A stretch of DNA of 64,000 bases from Polaromonas sp. YR568 (lineage in GTDB: Bacteria; Pseudomonadota; Gammaproteobacteria; Burkholderiales; Burkholderiaceae_C): NCBI RefSeq assembly GCF_900116715.1, contig NZ_FPBM01000004.1:1-64000 (forward strand), written 5' to 3'. Made by a program: the position numbers and the translations under genes. The notes beneath the pieces were generated by a model, which saw only the letters and a program-made list of their open reading frames with translations, had not been told where the DNA came from and did not search any database. Shown in pieces: positions 8,351 to 19,886 of this stretch (its first letter is position 1; each line of letters begins with the position of its first letter).

Positions 8351-10533
8351 ATGGCTGAGCGCTCGTTCACACAAGAGGTGCAGAAACTGCGCCTGGGCGA
8401 GGGCGACGAGTTTCGCGGCGAAGGCATCCTGGCCGTGACCAAGGCGCTGCTGCAAGCCGGCGTGTCTTATGTGGCCGGCTACCAGGGCGCGCCGATTTCG
8501 CACCTGATGGATGTGCTGACCGACGCCAACGACATCCTGGCCGAGCTGGGCGTGCACTTTGAGCACAGCGCCTCGGAGGCCACGGCCACCGCCACGCTGG
8601 CGGCCTCGGTGCACTACCCGCTGCGCGGCGCCGTCACCTTCAAGGCCACCGTCGGCACCAATGTGGCGTCCGACGCGCTGGCCAACCTGGCTTCGGGCGG
8701 CGTTACCGGCGGCGCGATGCTGATCGTGGGTGAGGACTACGGCGAGGGCTCCAGCATCATGCAGGAGCGATCACACGCGTTTGCGATGAAGTCGCAGGTC
8801 TGGCTGATCGACCCGCGGCCCAACCTGGAAAGCATAGTCCGCGCAGTGGAGCTGGGCTTTGAACTCTCTGAAGCCAGCCGCACGCCGGTGATGCTGGAGC
8901 TGCGCATACGCGCCTGCCATGTGCACGGCCGCTTTGCCACCAAGGCGAACAAGCGCCCCAGCTTCACCCTCAAAGACGCGATGGAAAACCCCCAGCGCGA
9001 CACCAGCCGTGTGGTGCTGCCGCCCGCCAGCTACGCGCAAGAGCAGGAAAAGATCACCGACCGCTGGCCTGCCGCCGTCAAGTTCATACAGGAGCGCGAG
9101 TTCAACGAGTTCTTTGCCGAAGGCGCGAAAGACTTCGGCATCGTCATGCAGGGCGGCCTCTACAACAGCGTGCTGCGCTCGCTCGAAATGCTGGGCCTGG
9201 CCGATGCCTTTGGCCAGTCGCAGGTGCCGCTGTATGTGCTCAACATCACCTATCCGCTGATCGACGATGAATTCAAGCGCTTTTGCATCGGCAAGCGCAG
9301 CATCCTGCTGGTCGAAGAAGGCCAGCCCGACTTTATCGAGCAAAGCCTCAATTCACTGCTGCGCAAGGCCGATGTGCAGACCAAGGTGCACGGCAAAGAC
9401 GTGCTGCCCATGGCCGGCGAATACACCGGCGGTGTGGTGCTCAAGGGCGTGGCGCGTTTTATCGAGATGTATGCGCCGCAGCTGCTGGAGGGCCGCGAGC
9501 TGCCCGCCTCCGCGCAAAAGGCCTCCGCCAGCCTGGCCGTGATGGAAGGCAACCCCAAGGCCTTTGCCATCAAGGCCGCGGCCGACCAGGTGCAGGGCCG
9601 TCCACCCTCGTTTTGCACCGGCTGCCCCGAGCGCCCCATCTTCACCGCGATGAAACTGCTGGAGCGCGAGCTCGGCAAGCACCACATCAGCTGCGACATC
9701 GGCTGCCATTTGTTCTCGGTGCTGCCGCCCTTCAACATAGGCGCCACCACCATGGGCTACGGCTTGGGCTGGGCCGGCGCCTCGGCCTTCAACACACCCG
9801 AGACGCAAAAGCGCACCATCGCCATGATGGGCGACGGCGGCTTCTGGCACAACGGCCTGACCAGCGGCGTGGGCAATGCCGTTTTTAACCAGACCGACAA
9901 CCTGCTGCTGGTCGTCGACAACGGCTATTCGGCCGCCACCGGCGGGCAAGACGTGCTCTCCTCACGCGCCGTCAATGCCATCCGCAGCACCAACAACCCG
10001 ATTGAGAAAGCCGTGCGCGGCGTGGGCGTGACCTGGGCGAAAACGGTGACCAACACCTACAGCCTGACGCAGATGCGCGATGTGCTGCGCGAGGCGTTGA
10101 CGACCAAAGAGAAGGGGCCCAAAGTCATCGTTGCGCAAAGCGAATGCCAACTCAACCGCCAGCGCCGTATCAAACCGCAGATCCGCAAACGCATTGAAGG
10201 CGGTGAACGCGTGGTGCGCGAACGCTTCGGCATAGACCCCGACACCTGCACCGGCGACCACTCCTGCATACGCCTGTCGGGCTGCCCCTCACTCACCATC
10301 AAACCCAACCCCGACCCGCTGCGCCGCGACCCGATTGCCACGGTGATCGACAGCTGCGTGGGCTGCGGCCTGTGCGGCGAGGTGGCCCATGCCGCCGTGC
10401 TGTGCCCCTCGTTCTATCGCGCCGAGATCATCAACAACCCGACGGGCTGGGACCGCTTCAAGCTAGGCCTTCGGACCAAAGTAATCGGCTGGCTGCAAAG
10501 CCGTATTGAGCGCCGGCTGGAAGGGATAGCCGC

Positions 10534-10537
<4 letters not shown>
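8351..10537 (+). CDS. iorA: Indolepyruvate ferredoxin oxidoreductase, alpha-type (TPP-binding) subunit
   Basis: A 728-residue cytoplasmic enzyme subunit. An N-terminal pyrimidine-binding POR domain (about 20-230) precedes a central CTGCPERP motif (near 423) and the thiamine-diphosphate motif GDGGFWHNG...DNGYSAATGG (about 494-525). Two Cys-rich ferredoxin-like clusters follow: CTGDHSCIRLSGC (near 632) and CVGCGLCGEVAHAAVLCP (near 668). This is the IorA architecture, oxidising aryl-2-oxo acids such as indolepyruvate to acyl-CoA with electrons passing through FeS centres. The stop overlaps the next gene's ATG by 4 bp, and a TRAP transporter follows. Confidence 0.9.
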
Positions 10538-13156
<2,619 letters not shown>

Positions 13157-13159
13157 GCC

Positions 13160-13690
13160 GTGACAGACCGGCTCTCCAACGCTTATGGCCGCTTTCTGGC
13201 GGGCTTGTCCCTGCTGGGCTGCGCCATCCTGCTGGCCATGATGTTCATCATCGTGGCCGATGTGGCCCTGCGCAACCTGGCCATTCGCGGCCTGCCGCAA
13301 GGCCTGGCCTGGAGCAATGAAATCTCCGAGCTCATGCTTTACCTCATCACCATGTGCGTGGCGCCCTGGCTGCTGCGCCAGGGCCAGCACATCCGCGTCG
13401 ACATCATGCTGCAGGCCATACCGCCGCAGCTGGCGTGGTACCTGGAATGGCTGGGTGACCTGATTGGTTTTGCCTGCTGCGTGGCGATTGCCTGGTTTGG
13501 CGCGCAGGCGGCGTGGTCCAGCTATGCATCGGGTGCGGTCAACATCAAAACGCTGGTGACGCCTGAATGGTGGGCGCTGGCGCCCTTGCCTTTTGTATTT
13601 GTTTTGCTGGCGATAGAAATGATTTTTCGAATGGTCCGTTTGCAGCGCGGTGTGCGCGGCCCGCGGCATGACGCGGTGAGTGCAGCATGA
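13160..13690 (+). CDS. dctQ: TRAP transporter small permease subunit, DctQ
   Basis: A 176-residue integral membrane protein with four hydrophobic helices (about 13-35, 52-70, 92-114, 131-155). The second bears the family's WSNEISELMLY segment followed by MCVAPWLLRQGQHI, typical of DctQ. The start is GTG at 13160, only 3 bp past the dctP stop and with no ATG alternative. The stop lies 10 bp before the ATG of dctM. It partners DctM in the sodium-driven secondary transporter. Confidence 0.92.
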   Translation: MTDRLSNAYGRFLAGLSLLGCAILLAMMFIIVADVALRNLAIRGLPQGLAWSNEISELMLYLITMCVAPWLLRQGQHIRVDIMLQAIPPQLAWYLEWLGDLIGFACCVAIAWFGAQAAWSSYASGAVNIKTLVTPEWWALAPLPFVFVLLAIEMIFRMVRLQRGVRGPRHDAVSAA

Positions 13691-13700
13691 GGGTACTGTC

Positions 13701-15023
13701 ATGAGTTCCTGGGGCATAGCCGCCTGGCTGATGTTGGGTGGCTCCACCGTGCTGCTGTTTATCGGCATGCCGGTGGCGCTGACCTTCATCACCATCAACC
13801 TCATCGGTGCATGGCTCTATATGGGCGGCGAGCCCGGGCTGATGCAGCTGGCGCGCAGCAGCGTCAGCTCCGTCACCGCGTTTTCGCTCACGCCGATTCC
13901 GCTCTTTGTGCTGATGGGCGAGATCCTGTTTCATACCGGTCTGGCGCTCAAGGTGATTGAAGGCGTTGAGCGCCTGATCAAACACGTGCCCGGCCGCCTG
14001 GCTGTGGTGGCCGTTGTCGCGGGCACGGTGTTCTCGGCAATCTCGGGCTCCACCATCGCCACCACCGCCATGCTGGGCTCGCTGATGCTGCCGGTGATGC
14101 TTTCACGCGGCTACCACCCGACGATTGCCGCCGGCCCCATCATGGCCATAGGCGCGGTCGACATGCTGATCCCGCCCTCGGCGCTGACAGTGCTGCTGGG
14201 CTCACTCTCGGGTATCTCGATTTCCAAGCTGCTGATTGGCGGCGTGCTGCCGGGCGTGATTCTTTCCATCGCCTTTGTGTTGTGGATCGTGCTGCGCGTC
14301 AGCATCAGTCCGCACCTGGCCCCGGCCGACAAAGACGATGAAGTGAAACACACAGGCTGGGCGCGCTGGAGCCTCTTCTTTGGCTATGTGCTGCCCACGC
14401 TGTCGATCTTTGGCGTGGTGGTGGGCGCGCTGGCCGCCGGCTGGGCCACGCCCACCGAATGCGCGGCACTGGGCGCCTTTGCCACCATGCTGCTGGCGCT
14501 GTGCTACCGCGCGCTGACCTGGGAGGCCGTGCTCAAGGCGCTGAAAGGCACGGCGGGCATCTCGGGCATGATTTTGTTCATCATCCTGGGCGCGACGACC
14601 TTTGCGCAGATCCTCTCCTTCTCAGGCGCCAGTAGTGGCCTGGTGCAGTTCATCACCGGCCAGGGCCTGTCGACCAACATGATTGTGGTCGGCATGATGC
14701 TGATGCTGATTTTCCTGGGCATCTTTGTCGACCAGGTCAGCATGATGATGATCACCCTGCCCATCTTCATGCCCATCGTGCAGGCGCTGGGCATAGACCC
14801 GATCTGGTTCGGTGTGATGTTCCTCATCTGCATGCAGCTGGGCCTGTTGCTGCCGCCGCATGGTTTGCTCTTGATGACCATGCGCGGCGTGGCGCCGCCT
14901 TCGGTCAGCATGGGCCATATCTTTATGGCGGTGGTGCCTTATGTGGCGATGAGCCTGATCTTGCTGGCCGCTGTGTTCTGGATACCGGCGATTGCGACCT
15001 GGTTGCCGAAGTTGATTGGGTAG
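13701..15023 (+). CDS. dctM: TRAP transporter large permease subunit, DctM
   Basis: A 440-residue, roughly 12-helix transporter subunit. Typical DctM segments include FSLTPIPLFVLMGEILFHTG, SAISGSTIATTAMLGSLMLP, and the C-terminal GLLLPPHGLLLM region. An ATG at 13680 is in frame, but the one at 13701 with GAGGG upstream is preferred; it gives the usual DctM N-terminus, which starts directly at the first helix. It completes a full TRAP set behind the indolepyruvate-type oxidoreductase genes. Confidence 0.92.
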   Translation: MSSWGIAAWLMLGGSTVLLFIGMPVALTFITINLIGAWLYMGGEPGLMQLARSSVSSVTAFSLTPIPLFVLMGEILFHTGLALKVIEGVERLIKHVPGRLAVVAVVAGTVFSAISGSTIATTAMLGSLMLPVMLSRGYHPTIAAGPIMAIGAVDMLIPPSALTVLLGSLSGISISKLLIGGVLPGVILSIAFVLWIVLRVSISPHLAPADKDDEVKHTGWARWSLFFGYVLPTLSIFGVVVGALAAGWATPTECAALGAFATMLLALCYRALTWEAVLKALKGTAGISGMILFIILGATTFAQILSFSGASSGLVQFITGQGLSTNMIVVGMMLMLIFLGIFVDQVSMMMITLPIFMPIVQALGIDPIWFGVMFLICMQLGLLLPPHGLLLMTMRGVAPPSVSMGHIFMAVVPYVAMSLILLAAVFWIPAIATWLPKLIG

Positions 15024-15043
15024 CGGCTGGTCGGCCAAGCTTT

Positions 15044-15111
15044 AAAGTTACCGATAGGTAACTTTTGATTGACAGATCACGTGAAAGCCCCATAAACTTA
15101 CCGAACGGTAA
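15044..15111 (+). promoter_or_regulatory. hipBA promoter between two palindromic operators
   Basis: Operator 1 (15044-15065) has arms AAAGTTACC and GGTAACTTT around GATA. Operator 2 (15098-15111) has arms TTACCG and CGGTAA around AA. Both share the core TTACCg...GGTAA, and their centres are 50 bp apart, close to five helical turns. Between them lie a perfect -35 TTGACA (15069-15074) and, after 16 bp, CATAAA (15091-15096) as -10, placing operator 2 over the transcription start. The layout is expected for autoregulation by the HipB antitoxin or HipBA complex; binding itself is inferred. Confidence 0.75.
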
Positions 15112-15126
15112 CTATTGGGTTTTCAC

Positions 15127-15408
15127 ATGGCATCCACCGGCAAAAACATCCCGAGCGGTAATTCAGGCGTCACGCAAGGCGCCACCGTCGTTCAAACCGC
15201 TGCCGACCTTGGCGAACTGGTGCGCGAGCGCCGGCGCGCGCTGGCGCTCAAGCAGACCGACGTGGCGGGGCTGGGCAGCACGGGCAACCGTTTCATCATT
15301 GAGCTGGAACGCGGCAAGCCCACCGTGCAGCTGCAAAAGGCGCTCGATGTGCTGAGCCTGCTGGGCCTGGAAGTGCTGGTGCGGCCCAAAGCGGGTGGCC
15401 AGCCATGA
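15127..15408 (+). CDS. hipB: HipB-like XRE-family antitoxin
   Basis: 93 residues. After a Thr/Ser-rich N-terminal tail, a Cro/XRE helix-turn-helix spans about residues 23-80 (LGELVRERRRALALKQTDVA, then NRFIIELERGKPTVQL and a QKALDVLSLLGLEV helix). This pattern is standard in HipB proteins. The ATG at 15127 is taken because the longer start at 15115 would overlap operator-proximal sequence and adds only four residues. The stop overlaps the hipA ATG by 4 bp, fixing the antitoxin-first order of a type II toxin-antitoxin pair. It probably binds the palindromes at 15044-15111. Confidence 0.9.
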   Translation: MASTGKNIPSGNSGVTQGATVVQTAADLGELVRERRRALALKQTDVAGLGSTGNRFIIELERGKPTVQLQKALDVLSLLGLEVLVRPKAGGQP

Positions 15409-16691
15409 CGGCGGCAGCGGGCACGCCCGCTTTCCCCGATCAACCCTACCGCCTCGACGTTTTCTTCAACGAAGAGCGGGTCGGGTCCGTTCACGACACC
15501 TCACCGCTTTCTTTCGAGTATTCCGCCGAATGGCTGACGCGGCGCGAGCCTGCCCAGCTAGCCGCTATTACCCTGGCAACGGGCCGCAGCGACGCCCCGA
15601 CCGTGCAGGCTTTTTTTGAGAACCTGCTGCCCGAGGGCGATTTGCGCAGCTACCTGACTATCAGCCGCAAGGCCTCGACACTGTTCGGGTTGCTGTTCGA
15701 AACCGCCGGTGACACGGCCGGCGGCTTTGTCATCCTGCCGGCGGGTTTCAAGCCCCAGGCGCCGCGTTACGAGCCCACCAGTTGGGAAGCGCTGGCCAAG
15801 CGCCTGGCCGGCACGTCGGCAGCGGCCATCGACATTCGCAGCCGCGAAACCCGTATCTCGCTGGCCGGCGCGCAAGACAAAACCTCGATTGCGATTTTTG
15901 CCGACGGCGTGCCGCAGCTGGCGCGCGGCACATCACCTTCCAGCCACATCCTCAAACCCGACATCAAGCGCTTGCCCGATGTGTGGCATTCGGCCGCGAA
16001 CGAAACCCTGCTCATGCTCACCGCTGCACGCTGCGGCCTGCCCACGGCCGAGGTGTTTTTTGAGCCGCACACCGGCGCCTGCGTCGTCAAGCGCTTTGAC
16101 CGCGTGCCGCAAGAAGGGGGCGGACTGGGCCGCCTGGTTCAATACGACCTGTGCCAGCTCAGCGGCGTGGTATCGGAAAAAAAATACGAGAAGGAAGGCG
16201 GCCCAGCCCTGGCGCAGTGCGCGCAACTGGTGCGCCAGTTCAGCTCGGCGCCCGCGCCGGATTTGATGAACCTGCTGCGCTGGGTGTTCTTCAACCTCTA
16301 TACCGGCAACAACGACAGCCATGCCAAAAACCTGTCGGTCTACCAGCCGCCCGGCCAGGGCGTGCGCCTGACGCCGTTCTACGACCTGATGTGCACACGC
16401 GTCTATCCCGGGCTCTCGGGCGAGTTCGCCTTTGCCATTGGCGGCGAGACCCGGCCCGGCAATGTTGCGCAGGCCCATGTGCGGCAAATGGCCGCAGACC
16501 TGGGCATAGGCCCCGCCTTTGCATTGGCCACGGCCAAAGACATCGCCGAAAAAATCCCCGGTGCGCTGGAAGGCGCTGCCGCAGCCTTGCTACCCGCCTT
16601 GCCGCATGGCGCTCAGACGCTGGTGGGCCGCGTGCAGAAGCTGATACTGAAGTCCACCCGCCAGACGCTCAAACGCATCCTGGAGAAGTAG
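15405..16691 (+). CDS. hipA: HipA-family serine/threonine kinase toxin
   Basis: 428 residues, close to E. coli HipA (440). Kinase landmarks are all present: SLAGAQDK (152-159), HILKP with the ATP-binding Lys184, NNDSHAKN (302-309) with catalytic Asp304, and FYDL with metal-binding Asp327. The N-terminal subdomain (about 16-115) is also typical. HipA of E. coli phosphorylates glutamyl-tRNA synthetase and causes growth arrest; the target here is not known. The intact motifs suggest an active toxin. Translation is coupled to hipB by ATGA. Confidence 0.93.
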   Translation: MTAAAGTPAFPDQPYRLDVFFNEERVGSVHDTSPLSFEYSAEWLTRREPAQLAAITLATGRSDAPTVQAFFENLLPEGDLRSYLTISRKASTLFGLLFETAGDTAGGFVILPAGFKPQAPRYEPTSWEALAKRLAGTSAAAIDIRSRETRISLAGAQDKTSIAIFADGVPQLARGTSPSSHILKPDIKRLPDVWHSAANETLLMLTAARCGLPTAEVFFEPHTGACVVKRFDRVPQEGGGLGRLVQYDLCQLSGVVSEKKYEKEGGPALAQCAQLVRQFSSAPAPDLMNLLRWVFFNLYTGNNDSHAKNLSVYQPPGQGVRLTPFYDLMCTRVYPGLSGEFAFAIGGETRPGNVAQAHVRQMAADLGIGPAFALATAKDIAEKIPGALEGAAAALLPALPHGAQTLVGRVQKLILKSTRQTLKRILEK

Positions 16692-16697
16692 CCACCC

Positions 16698-17327
16698 CTA
16701 CTTCGCGTCGCTGTACACCGTAGCCCGCGACACACCCATATGCGCCGCCGCGATCTCCGCGCCGCGGCGTATCTCCAGGTAGCCGGCGCGCTTGAGGTCG
16801 TGCACCAGCTGCTTGCGGTCTGAAGGCTTGAGCGAGCGCGAAGTGGTGGCGCGTGCGGCGGCGAATTCGTCGATGCACTGGCGTATGCGGTCGGCGTTGG
16901 CCGCGTCCAGCGTCTCCGTCACGGCGCTGCTTTCAATCGCGGTGAATTGCGACATCGCCGCCTGGAAGCCGTTGAAGAGCGTCAAATCCACATTCAGGCA
17001 GATCGCCGCCACATAGTCACCGTCTTCATTGCGAATGCCGACCGAGGTGCTTTTGACCTTGCGGCCGTCGGCAAACTGGTTGGCGTAGTTGGCGATCACC
17101 GCCGGGTAGTCCGGGTCCTGGATGCGCGCCAGGCCCAGCTCTGTGGCGGGCTGGCCCACGCGGCGGCCGCTCAAATTGTTTTCAATCGCCAGGATGGCGT
17201 TCTTGGGGTGCGTCAGGTCGTGCACCACCACTTCACAAAACGGCGCAAAGGTTTTGCCCAGGCCTTCGGCGATGTTTTTGAGTTCGGCGAGCAGGTGCTG
17301 GTTGGAGGCGTTGGAGGCTTTGGGCAT
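16698..17327 (-). CDS. YheO/DauR-like PAS-HTH transcriptional regulator
   Basis: 209 residues. The N-terminal YheO-type PAS domain (about 10-125) contains FAPFCEVVVHDLTHPKNAIL and STSVGIRNEDGDYVAAICLN. The C-terminal HTH (about 165-208) ends with AAAHMGVSRATVYSDAK. This is the organisation of DauR, the D-arginine utilisation repressor of Pseudomonas, and of E. coli YheO. It diverges from an amino-acid binding protein and a PLP enzyme, so regulation of amino-acid catabolism is likely. A 15-bp palindrome stands just upstream of its start, with a related sequence at the neighbouring promoter. Confidence 0.85.
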   Translation of the reverse strand: MPKASNASNQHLLAELKNIAEGLGKTFAPFCEVVVHDLTHPKNAILAIENNLSGRRVGQPATELGLARIQDPDYPAVIANYANQFADGRKVKSTSVGIRNEDGDYVAAICLNVDLTLFNGFQAAMSQFTAIESSAVTETLDAANADRIRQCIDEFAAARATTSRSLKPSDRKQLVHDLKRAGYLEIRRGAEIAAAHMGVSRATVYSDAK

Positions 17328-17347
17328 GGCGGTGGATTTTCAAACTT

Positions 17348-17362
17348 CAGACAAATTGTCTG
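17348..17362. promoter_or_regulatory. Palindromic operator upstream of the YheO/DauR-like gene
   Basis: A perfect 7-1-7 inverted repeat, CAGACAA-A-TTGTCTG, lies 21 bp upstream of the regulator's ATG on the minus strand. Its core GACAAATTGTC is nearly repeated as GACGATTTGTC over the -35 of the divergent operon (17531-17541). It is a candidate autoregulatory binding site. Confidence 0.6.
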
Positions 17363-17528
17363 GCGCTTGATCGTATCCCAGCAGGGCTGCCATGGCACGT
17401 TTGGCGTTGTTTTTGGGGCTTGGCTCACCTCCACTTTTCTGCAACTCTCCTCTGAAACCGGCCATTTCGATGGCTTCATGGGCTTTCGGCCATTTCACCC
17501 CGGCATCTGGAATGGGGAAGCGAGTTGT

Positions 17529-17557
17529 TTGACGATTTGTCCAATACTGGATATATT
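17529..17557 (+). promoter_or_regulatory. Sigma70-like promoter with overlapping operator for the amino-acid-binding-protein operon
   Basis: -35 TTGACG (17529-17534), a 17-bp spacer and -10 TATATT (17552-17557) each match the consensus in five of six positions. The sequence GACGATTTGTC (17531-17541) overlaps the -35 and matches the palindrome core at the regulator's own promoter in nine of eleven positions. A second small inverted repeat, GGATA-TAT-TATCC (17549-17561), covers the -10. The rest of the roughly 300-bp intergenic region shows no gene. Confidence 0.65.
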
Positions 17558-17633
17558 ATCCAAAACAATTAGACAACCCAGCCCGGCAACTTCAGCAAAC
17601 CACCCGTTTGAAACCGTTCCCCAGGAGACATTC

Positions 17634-18530
17634 ATGACCACCCGTTTCACCCTCACCCTCACTGCCCTTCTCATGGCCTGGCTGCCCGCCCACGCCAACA
17701 CACTCAAAAAAATCAGCGACAGCAAAACCGTCGTCATGGGCGTGCGCGACTCCGGCGCGCCGCTGTCGTACACACTGGGCAACGGCCAGTACGTGGGCTA
17801 CCACGTCGAGCTGTGCGAAAAAATCATCTCCGGCATACGCCGCCAGCTCAAGCTGACGGAGCTGGACATCAAGTACGTGCCCGTCACCTCCACCAACCGG
17901 CTGCCGCTGGTACAAAACGGCACGGTCGACCTGGAATGCGGCACCACCACCAACAACCTGGCCCGGCAAAAAGACGTGGCCTTTGGCCTGACGACTTTTG
18001 TGACGGAGGTGCGCATGGCCGTCAACGCCAAGTCGGGCATCACGTCCGTCGCGCAGCTGGCCGGCAAAGTCGTGGCCACCACCACGGGCTCCACCGCCGT
18101 CAAAACCCTGCGCCTGCACAAACGCGCCGCCGCGCTTGACTTCAAAGAGATCTACGGCAAAGACCACGGCGAATCCTTCCTGCTGCTGGAAACCGGCCGC
18201 GCCGACGCCATGGTGATTGACGACAACATCCTGGCCGGCAACATCGCCGCCGCCAAGAACCCGCAAGACTTCAAGATCGTCGGCGAAGTGCTGGCGGTCG
18301 AGCCCATCGCCATCATGTTCCGCAAAGACGACCCGGCCTTCAAAAAGGCGGTGGACGACCAGCTGGCTGCCATGATGAAAAGCGGCGAGCTCACGAGGAC
18401 GTACAACAAGTGGCTGGTCGAGCCGATTCCGCCGCGCAATGTGGGCATGAAGCTGCCCATGAGCCCCACGCTCAAAGAGCTGGTGGCCAAGCCCAACGAC
18501 AAGCCCGCCGAAAGCTACCAGGCCAAGTAA
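17634..18530 (+). CDS. Amino-acid ABC transporter substrate-binding protein, GltI-like
   Basis: 298 residues with a signal peptide (about 1-21, ending AHA) and a family 3 solute-binding fold. The order VVMGVRDSGAPLSYTLGNGQ, GYHVELCEKI, VDLECGTTTNN and a C-terminal KWLVEPIPPRN resembles the glutamate/aspartate receptor GltI. The ATG follows CCAGGAGACATTC, a good ribosome-binding site; the longer upstream frame is a shadow. No permease or ATPase gene is nearby, so it must share one from elsewhere. It is probably the first gene of an operon with the PLP enzyme 15 bp downstream. Confidence 0.9.
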   Translation: MTTRFTLTLTALLMAWLPAHANTLKKISDSKTVVMGVRDSGAPLSYTLGNGQYVGYHVELCEKIISGIRRQLKLTELDIKYVPVTSTNRLPLVQNGTVDLECGTTTNNLARQKDVAFGLTTFVTEVRMAVNAKSGITSVAQLAGKVVATTTGSTAVKTLRLHKRAAALDFKEIYGKDHGESFLLLETGRADAMVIDDNILAGNIAAAKNPQDFKIVGEVLAVEPIAIMFRKDDPAFKKAVDDQLAAMMKSGELTRTYNKWLVEPIPPRNVGMKLPMSPTLKELVAKPNDKPAESYQAK

Positions 18531-18545
18531 AGAAAGGACCCCTTC

Positions 18546-19673
18546 ATGCAGCCGCACTACATCGACCCACGCACGGGCAAGCACTACCCCCTGACAGACC
18601 GCCGCTGGCGCTCTGACGACGGCAACCCCATGATGATGAGCGCCCTGCCCGGCATCAGCCGCGCCGACATCGACACGCGCGAGCGCTCCATCTGGCGCTA
18701 CCGCGCTGCGCTGCCGGTGCAGATCGACAGCCGCGCCAGCATGGGCGAAGGCTGCACGCCGCTGGTTGAGAAAGCCTGGGGCGGTTTGTCGCCACTCTTC
18801 AAGCTCGAATGGTTCAACCCCACCAGCAGTTTTAAAGACCGCGGCGCGTCGGTGATGGTGTCTTTCCTCAAGCAGCTCGGCGTTGACCACATCCTGGAAG
18901 ACAGCTCCGGCAACGGCGGCGCGGCCATTGCGGCGGCGGGCGCGGCGGCCGGCATCAAGGTGAAAATCCTCGCGCCCAGCTACACACCCATGCCCAAGGT
19001 GGCGCAGATACGCGCCTTTGGCGCAGAGGTGCAGCTGGTCGAAGGCCCGCGCGAAGAGTCCGAGCACGAGGCTATTCGCCAGTCTGAAAAGATCTTCTAC
19101 GCCAGCCACAACTGGCACCCCTTCTTTTTGCAGGGCACCAAGTCGCTGGCCTATGAGCTGTGGGAAGACCTGGGCTTCAAGGCACCCGACAACATCATCA
19201 TCCCGACCGGCGCGGGCAGCAATGTGCTGGGCTGCCACATCGGCTTTAGCGAGCTGCTGGCCGCGGGCCAGATCAAAAAGCTGCCCAAGCTGTTTATCGC
19301 CCAGCCGCTAAATTGCTCACCCATAGACGCGAGCTTTACCGCCGGCAGCAATGCGCCGGTGGAGCGCATCGTCAAACCGACGATTGCAGAAGGCACAGCC
19401 ATCAAGCGCCCGATACGCCTGGTCGAGCTGCTCCACGCCATCCGCGAATCCGGCGGGCAAACCGTGGCGCTGACCGAAGAGCAGATCACCGCCGCCGTGC
19501 GCCAGCTGGCGCAGACCGGCCTCTACCCCGAGCCCACCAGCGCCTCGGCTGCTGCGGCGCTGGAGCTGCTGCATAAGTCTGGTGCGATCAAGGCGAGTGA
19601 AACGACGGTGGTGTTGCTGACGGGTACGGGCTTGAAGTCGACGCAGTTCATGACGGAGCTGTTTGGCGGCTAG
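18546..19673 (+). CDS. Threonine-synthase-like PLP-dependent (fold type II) enzyme
   Basis: 375 residues. SSFKDRG with Lys97 is the PLP Schiff-base site, SGNGG (121-125) the substrate-carboxylate loop, and TGAGSNVLG (221-229) the phosphate-binding glycine loop. This is the threonine synthase/threonine dehydratase superfamily, with closest resemblance to threonine-synthase-like proteins that lack the long plant or fungal N-terminal domains. With a DauR-like regulator, an amino-acid receptor and a LysE exporter around it, an amino-acid lyase role is as likely as threonine synthesis. The start has AAAGGA upstream. Confidence 0.85.
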   Translation: MQPHYIDPRTGKHYPLTDRRWRSDDGNPMMMSALPGISRADIDTRERSIWRYRAALPVQIDSRASMGEGCTPLVEKAWGGLSPLFKLEWFNPTSSFKDRGASVMVSFLKQLGVDHILEDSSGNGGAAIAAAGAAAGIKVKILAPSYTPMPKVAQIRAFGAEVQLVEGPREESEHEAIRQSEKIFYASHNWHPFFLQGTKSLAYELWEDLGFKAPDNIIIPTGAGSNVLGCHIGFSELLAAGQIKKLPKLFIAQPLNCSPIDASFTAGSNAPVERIVKPTIAEGTAIKRPIRLVELLHAIRESGGQTVALTEEQITAAVRQLAQTGLYPEPTSASAAAALELLHKSGAIKASETTVVLLTGTGLKSTQFMTELFGG

Positions 19674-19707
19674 GTCAGCTCTTCTCGATCTCTCCCTCAA
19701 CTCAGCT

Positions 19708-19820
19708 CCCTCTCCCTTTGGGAGAGGGTTGGGGTGAGGGCCAGCGGCCATCAAGCACGCTCAGCCGGGCCTCAACCGCCGCCGCCCCTCATCCCCGCCT
19801 TCTCCCAGGGGGAGAAGGAG
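19708..19820. repeat. REP-like inverted pair upstream of lysE-type gene
   Basis: A hairpin CCCTCTCCC-TTT-GGGAGAGGG (19708-19728) is followed by TTGGGGTGAGGGC. About 60 bp on, the reverse-oriented partner begins with CCCTCATCCCCGCC and ends in a TTCTCCC...GGGAGAA hairpin (to about 19820). The same unit occurs at 20.5, 41.5 and 43.8 kb. Confidence 0.8.
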
Positions 19821-19886
19821 TAACGCATAAGCGCCACAGCAGAGAGTCGCGCAGATATAGTGGGAGACTACCCAAAGGACCCCGCC

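Noticed and set aside
17592..19238. 548-residue minus-strand frame
   Set aside because: Opposite the amino-acid receptor and PLP enzyme; composition rich in His, Arg and Ala, with no domain.
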